Shown here one piece after another: positions 30,626 through 34,507 of a stretch of 34,507 nt of DNA (within the stretch, counting starts at the first letter, position 1; the number at the start of each line of letters is the position of its first letter). The stretch comes from Pyrinomonadaceae bacterium. Its GTDB lineage: Bacteria; Acidobacteriota; Blastocatellia; Pyrinomonadales; Pyrinomonadaceae. The stretch is from NCBI GenBank assembly GCA_030841085.1, contig JAVEDP010000028.1:1-34507 (forward strand), given 5' to 3'. Under the pieces are notes generated by a model. It was given only the letters and a program-made list of their open reading frames with translations. It searched no databases and was not told the DNA's origin. Both the position numbers and the translations under genes were made by a program.

Positions 30626-32980
30626 CTACTGGCTCGCTACTGTCACGCTGCCGGAACCCCGCGGAACTACATAGACGCCAGCAGAGTGCGATCCAACAAA
30701 CAGCGTGTTCTGATCCTGCGAATCAAAAGCGAGGGCCCAGATTCTTTGGCTGGGCAATCGATGCTCCTTGGGATCGATACGCGACCAGGTCGAACCTGCG
30801 TTGAGCGAGCGATAGACACCGCCGCCGATCTCGCCAGTTTGATAAGCGTTGCCCGCGAATACTTCGTCAGGGTTACGCGGATTTATCAGAATGCTGGTGA
30901 AATCTCCAAACGGCAGGTTGCCACCGCGACGACTCCAACTGGCGCCGCCATCCTTTGTCATATAGAACGCTTGCTTGGTGCCGACATATGCATAGTTGGG
31001 TCGACCCGCGTCGCGCGCAATAACATTCACCGGCGCTTCGCTGGGGATACCTGACAGACGCTGCCAGGTTTTTCCCGCGTCTCGCGAAACGAGAACGCCT
31101 GAAGCTGCAGTGCCTACCCAAATAGTTTCCGGGTTTTTCACGTCGGTGGAAATGCACGTAGTCCGCGCATCCAAGCCCGAACCGTACGAAAGTTTTTGCC
31201 AGCCTTGAGTCGGATCGAGCGAGCGAAATAATCCCAAGTTAGTGGCAGCAAGATACAAGGGTTGCTGAGTTGCGGGATCGACGGTTTGCGCCAGCGCGTT
31301 CACGGCATCGGACAATACCATAGTCGCCGCTTCGTCGCCGCTCGCAGCTGTGACATGGAGCGCGGCAAGTGTTAGTCCGTCAAACTTGCCGCTTGCCGGA
31401 AGGTGGTTATCACTCTGAAACTTTCTTAGCGCTTTTGTGGTCAACGTGCCGGCACGCCCGTCGGGTGTGCCAACGTTATAACCCGCGGCGTTCAACGCCT
31501 GCTGCGCTCTGCGGATGGTGTCGCTTGGTTTCGGCGCCACGGAAGGCCGTGCTGCTGCCGCGCGTTTTTTCCCGGGGCGGGCTTTCTCTTTAGCGGCGGG
31601 GCCAGCCGTCCAAACCGGCGCCCACGAAGCTCCGCGATCAAGTGATCGATAGACGCCAAGATTGGTGCCAAGATAAATGGTATTGAGGTTGCGAGCGTCC
31701 TGCAGGATCGAATAAGTGATCAAACGCGGCGGCATGTTGCGCATAGACGGACGCCAGGTTTCGCCGTTGTCGGTGCTGGCAAACAGAAAACCGCCACCAG
31801 TCGTCGTATTGATCGTTGCCGCATAAATTCGATTCGACATCTCACGGTCACCGACGATTACATTCGCGAACCTGCCGCTGTAGCCGGCGTTGGTAGGCGC
31901 GAAGTTTTTTCCACCATCGTACGAAACCATCACGCCATAGTTGTTGGTACCGATATAGACCGTCTGTGGCCTGGACGGATGAACCGCAATTGAGTTGATC
32001 TCGAGTTGCCGCGAAGTGGTGACCATCCACGAATCAGCATCGCCGCCGCGCTCGGAACGCCAAAACCCTTCAGTAGTTCCCGCGAACACCAATCCGGCAA
32101 TCGAAGGATGTTGTAGGATTGCGCGCGTGCGTCGCGACTGCGACGGAATTCCCTGGACCTTCTTCCAACTGTCGCCGGCACTTCGCGTTTCGTAAATACC
32201 ACTGCAGGCTGACGCGATAATGTGATTCGGGTCGCGCGGATCGATATCTATCGCAAAGATGTCGGAGTCGTCGATGATTCCGTTCTTAATTGTTTTCCAG
32301 GTCTTGCCCCCATCGGTAGATTTGTAAGGCAGATACCAGGTGCCTGCGTAAATCGTGTTCGCTGTTCTGGGATCGATGGCGAGAGATTCGACGTGAACCA
32401 ATCCTGCAGTTGAGGAAGTTGGCAGTTGAGTCCAACTGTCGCCCGCATTGTCCGAGCGAAAGATGCCATTGAACGTGCCGGCTATCAAGACATCAGGATT
32501 AGCTTCAGCCTGCGTTAGTGAGTGCAGCGCTTCGTTCTCTAACTCCGGACTCTCGCGCCAATGATGACCGCCATCGGTTGACTTGAAAAAGCCTCCCGCT
32601 TCCTTGTGACGATGCGAGGCGACGTATAGCACTCGCGAATCGCGCGGGTCCACGAGAATGTGGTCCACGAAAAGGCGGGGCCGATTGAAATTGTAAAGAA
32701 ACTGCCAGGTCTTGCCCGCATCCGCTGAGGTGTACAGCTGCCCGTCGAGTGTGCCGAAATAAAATCGGTCGGGATTGCTGGGATCAACCACCAGGCTGCG
32801 GACATCGCCTCCCGGGGGGCCGTTGGAACGCCAATCGTCTGAGTATTTGCTCGCACTATCAGTTGCTACTTCAGCAGGCGATTCGAGCGTCTCGAGCGCG
32901 GAACCTTGCGCGGCAAAGCGCATCGGCAAGGCTGACAACACAACCAGAAGCAGAATGAGTTTTGGCAATCTATTTATCAT
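30626..32980 (-). CDS. Secreted BNR-repeat propeller with embedded peptidoglycan-binding-like domain
   Basis: A 784-aa exported protein (signal INRLPKLILLLVVLSALPMRFAAQG). At least eight BNR/Asp-box units are seen first (TSADAGKTWQ, KSTDGGHHW, RSDNAGDSWTQL, KSTDGGKTWKTI, STDNGETWRPS, RSLDRGASWAPV and others), the pattern of sortilin/Vps10- or sialidase-type propellers. Then comes a Lys/Ala/Pro-rich linker and a PG_binding_1-like domain (about residues 486-542: DTIRRAQQALNAAGYNVG, GRAGTLTTKALRKFQSDNHLPASGKFDGLTLAAL). Further BNR units follow (SRDAGKTWQ, TKDGGASWSRRGG, RSLNAGSTWSRI). No sialidase catalytic residues are identified, so it is likely a binding or scaffold protein. ATG 32980 is taken; an upstream TTG would put extra residues before the signal. 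Confidence 0.9.
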   Translation of the reverse strand: MINRLPKLILLLVVLSALPMRFAAQGSALETLESPAEVATDSASKYSDDWRSNGPPGGDVRSLVVDPSNPDRFYFGTLDGQLYTSADAGKTWQFLYNFNRPRLFVDHILVDPRDSRVLYVASHRHKEAGGFFKSTDGGHHWRESPELENEALHSLTQAEANPDVLIAGTFNGIFRSDNAGDSWTQLPTSSTAGLVHVESLAIDPRTANTIYAGTWYLPYKSTDGGKTWKTIKNGIIDDSDIFAIDIDPRDPNHIIASACSGIYETRSAGDSWKKVQGIPSQSRRTRAILQHPSIAGLVFAGTTEGFWRSERGGDADSWMVTTSRQLEINSIAVHPSRPQTVYIGTNNYGVMVSYDGGKNFAPTNAGYSGRFANVIVGDREMSNRIYAATINTTTGGGFLFASTDNGETWRPSMRNMPPRLITYSILQDARNLNTIYLGTNLGVYRSLDRGASWAPVWTAGPAAKEKARPGKKRAAAARPSVAPKPSDTIRRAQQALNAAGYNVGTPDGRAGTLTTKALRKFQSDNHLPASGKFDGLTLAALHVTAASGDEAATMVLSDAVNALAQTVDPATQQPLYLAATNLGLFRSLDPTQGWQKLSYGSGLDARTTCISTDVKNPETIWVGTAASGVLVSRDAGKTWQRLSGIPSEAPVNVIARDAGRPNYAYVGTKQAFYMTKDGGASWSRRGGNLPFGDFTSILINPRNPDEVFAGNAYQTGEIGGGVYRSLNAGSTWSRIDPKEHRLPSQRIWALAFDSQDQNTLFVGSHSAGVYVVPRGSGSVTVASQ

Positions 32981-33129
32981 ATCGTTAGTACAACTCCGCA
33001 AAATTGTTAGGCTGGGGGAGCAGCTCGGTCTTAAGTCTAATATAACTTCCCGCGTTTGTATGCCGCAAATCTACGCAAAGTCGGTCGTATGCAAAAAGAG
33101 TGCAACAGCTGCCGATGGAAAAGCAAAGC

Positions 33130-33158
33130 GGGCACTGATTCAATGAGAAACAGTGCCC
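33130..33158 (-). terminator. Probable terminator of the OmpA-like gene
   Basis: GGGCACTG (33130-33137) and CAGTGCCC (33151-33158) form a perfect 8-bp GC-rich stem with a 13-nt loop. On the minus strand the stem is followed by a T-rich stretch (GCTTTGCTTTTCC), a somewhat broken U-tract. A smaller hairpin, TCGCATC-ATTGAA-GATGCGA (33172-33191), comes first, between the stop codon and this one. The rest of the 225-bp gap is unremarkable. Confidence 0.65.
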
Positions 33159-33205
33159 ACCTTGGATAGGTTCGCATCATTGAAGATGCGAGATTGATTT
33201 AGTCT

Positions 33206-34507
33206 TTACTCGTCGCCTCGGCGTCCGCGACGTCGCCGTGGCGCTGCCTGCTTCTTGCAGGCAGGACAGGGATTCACAGTCGCAGTATTGGTCCCGGTCG
33301 GAGCAGTGGCGCCACTCGGCACGATCCACAACTCAACCGCCAATTCCTCGCGACAGCCTCCATCCAGGGTGACTATCCTGCCAGCATCGATACCGCGCGT
33401 GTTGACCAGATAGTCTTTCGCGCGATCCGCTCTGGCCTGTGCCTCACCTGCGCAACCGCCAAAGGCAATGATGTAGCCCTGGGCGCCTGGCTGGTTCTGC
33501 AACTGGATAGCATAGTTATCGAGACGAGCCTTCTCATCGTTGAACCGGATGTTTCCGTACTCGTCAAACTTCGTGGCTCCTGGCGCCGGTGCTGTCACCG
33601 AAGCCGAGCAGGATGCCGTTCGCGAGCAGGCTGGATCAAGTCCGCCGATTTCGACCGTTGCGGTCACTGTCTGGCCGCCAAGTCCGGTTGTATCCACGGT
33701 GATGGATGACGTTCCCTGACCGCCGGAAATGGTGCCGGCTGACACGGACCAGTTGTAGGTTATGTTCGCGCTCGATGTTACGTTCGTGGTGAACGTTGCA
33801 GGCGAGCCCGGTTCCACCGCGGACGTTGGACAGTCGATGGAAATTGTCGGACATGGCGGTCGGCAGTCGGTGCAGACGGCGACCGTAACTGTCGCTGTGC
33901 CCGGCACAATATGACCGTTGCCGTCGTTAACCTGTACCGTGGCCGTGTAAGTGCCCGGAGCGAGTGTTGAAAGATCCCAAGCGACCGAAGCTCCCTCTCC
34001 CGAGAGCGTGCCACCAGTTACCGTCCAGGTATAAAGCAGCGTGTCGTTATCAGTATCCGACGCACCGGCATTTAATGTGACTGACCTACTGGCGCTTGCA
34101 GTGCAGCTGTCGGAACTTGTTCCTTCAGGACACGGCAGCGTGATTGATGCACTCGACACTGAGCTGCTAACGATCGGTGCTACGTTAGGCGGCGGCGGCA
34201 GCGTGCGTGCGTTGCGATGGCCAAACCACAACTGGCCAATAAAACCATTCGGATCGTCCGAGAACTTGAACCCAGCCGGCGCTCCATTGACCGTCGCCGC
34301 TATCGTCGTCCCCGGCACTATCACAATTCCTCGATTCGGTACCAGCACTCCCGAAAGGTTGTTCACCGCCGTGTTGAACGCCGTCGCATTGAAATGACTC
34401 GCGTCCTGCTGATTCAGGTGCCGTCGATACGCCAACCCAAATCCCCACCAACGTGCCGGGTATATCTTCACCCCGCCCAGCGCGTCCACCGGGTTGTTGT
34501 TGAAGGC
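33206..34507 (-). CDS. OmpA/PKD outer-membrane protein, 5' part missing at window edge
   Basis: The gene is partial: the frame is open to the window end, reading AFNNNPVDALGGVKIYPARWWGFGLAYRRH. The first visible part (to WFGHRNA, about 95 residues inward from the first methionine-capable GTG at 34489) looks like the end of a beta-barrel. Two PKD/Ig-like domains follow (about 105-205 and 210-300: TLNAGASDTDNDTLLYTWTV, GTYTATVQVNDGNG; GSPATFTTNVTSSANITYNWSVSAG). A divergent OmpA-like domain (307-390: KFDEYGNIRFNDEKARLDNYA, RADRAKDYLVNTRGIDAGRI) then leads to a tail with CPACKKQ and an Arg-rich end (PRRRRGRRGDE). The layout suits an outer-membrane protein with a periplasmic peptidoglycan-facing domain. 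I recall this style from Blastocatellia-type Acidobacteriota. Confidence 0.85.
   Translation of the reverse strand, partial: AFNNNPVDALGGVKIYPARWWGFGLAYRRHLNQQDASHFNATAFNTAVNNLSGVLVPNRGIVIVPGTTIAATVNGAPAGFKFSDDPNGFIGQLWFGHRNARTLPPPPNVAPIVSSSVSSASITLPCPEGTSSDSCTASASRSVTLNAGASDTDNDTLLYTWTVTGGTLSGEGASVAWDLSTLAPGTYTATVQVNDGNGHIVPGTATVTVAVCTDCRPPCPTISIDCPTSAVEPGSPATFTTNVTSSANITYNWSVSAGTISGGQGTSSITVDTTGLGGQTVTATVEIGGLDPACSRTASCSASVTAPAPGATKFDEYGNIRFNDEKARLDNYAIQLQNQPGAQGYIIAFGGCAGEAQARADRAKDYLVNTRGIDAGRIVTLDGGCREELAVELWIVPSGATAPTGTNTATVNPCPACKKQAAPRRRRGRRGDE

Overview
This window is a 34.5 kb stretch of bacterial chromosome with 31 protein-coding genes. Nearly all of them are housekeeping or envelope genes. 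I see no rRNA, no tRNA, no CRISPR array and no recognisable transposase or phage gene. The gene content points to a Gram-negative, aerobic-type heterotroph: a BamD-like lipoprotein-type repeat protein, an OmpA/PKD outer-membrane protein, a membrane-anchored parvulin, an acyl-CoA dehydrogenase with methylmalonyl-CoA genes, a six-domain S1 with an acidic tail, and a long-form HflX. My best guess is Acidobacteriota, probably class Blastocatellia. That assignment is inference from protein style, chiefly the OmpA-like protein at the right edge, and not from a marker gene.

Layout. 1-6743 (+ strand): purH, a secreted 772-aa protein with a GHSAG motif, a small membrane-anchored protein, fabI, and a LOG-family nucleotide-processing enzyme. 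6753-21153 (- strand, transcription runs right to left): a site-2 protease, trpS, scpA, scpB, a nucleotidyltransferase/HEPN pair, a pseudouridine synthase, acyl-CoA dehydrogenase, meaB, methylmalonyl-CoA epimerase, a parvulin-type isomerase, an MBL-fold hydrolase, a small secreted protein, an orphan HicB-like protein, mtnP, a BamD-like protein, a PfkB kinase, a zinc-ribbon/DUF2007 protein and cutA. 21306-22325 (-): a TIG plus SMP-30/NHL-type propeller. 22820-27011 (+): hflX and a 7TM-HD (PgpH-type) phosphodiesterase. 27189-30267 (-): a HIT hydrolase, an HU-type DNA-binding protein and rpsA. 30626-34507 (-): a secreted BNR-propeller protein with an embedded peptidoglycan-binding-like domain, and the 3' part of an OmpA/PKD outer-membrane protein that runs off the window.

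How the genes work together. Protease-trpS-scpA-scpB-rluB is a familiar bacterial neighbourhood for chromosome condensation and translation; here the MNT/HEPN pair sits between scpB and rluB. Acyl-CoA dehydrogenase, meaB and epimerase form a block for branched/odd-chain acyl-CoA breakdown through methylmalonyl-CoA, although the mutase is not in the window. mtnP and the PfkB kinase could share a nucleoside or thio-sugar salvage role. hflX/pgpH and HU/HIT are two-gene operons.

The most unusual feature is the intergenic DNA. At least five gaps carry long inverted repeats whose arms are built from imperfect 7-bp tandem units (AAGTTYC, TTTGGTY, CATTTNN, GTCAGTT). Other gaps carry a second family: an outer stem enclosing two small hairpins, once as a 93-bp tandem array of almost three copies. 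Some gene ends lie inside or against these elements. They look like a resident system of expanding short palindromic repeats with no mobilising protein in view.
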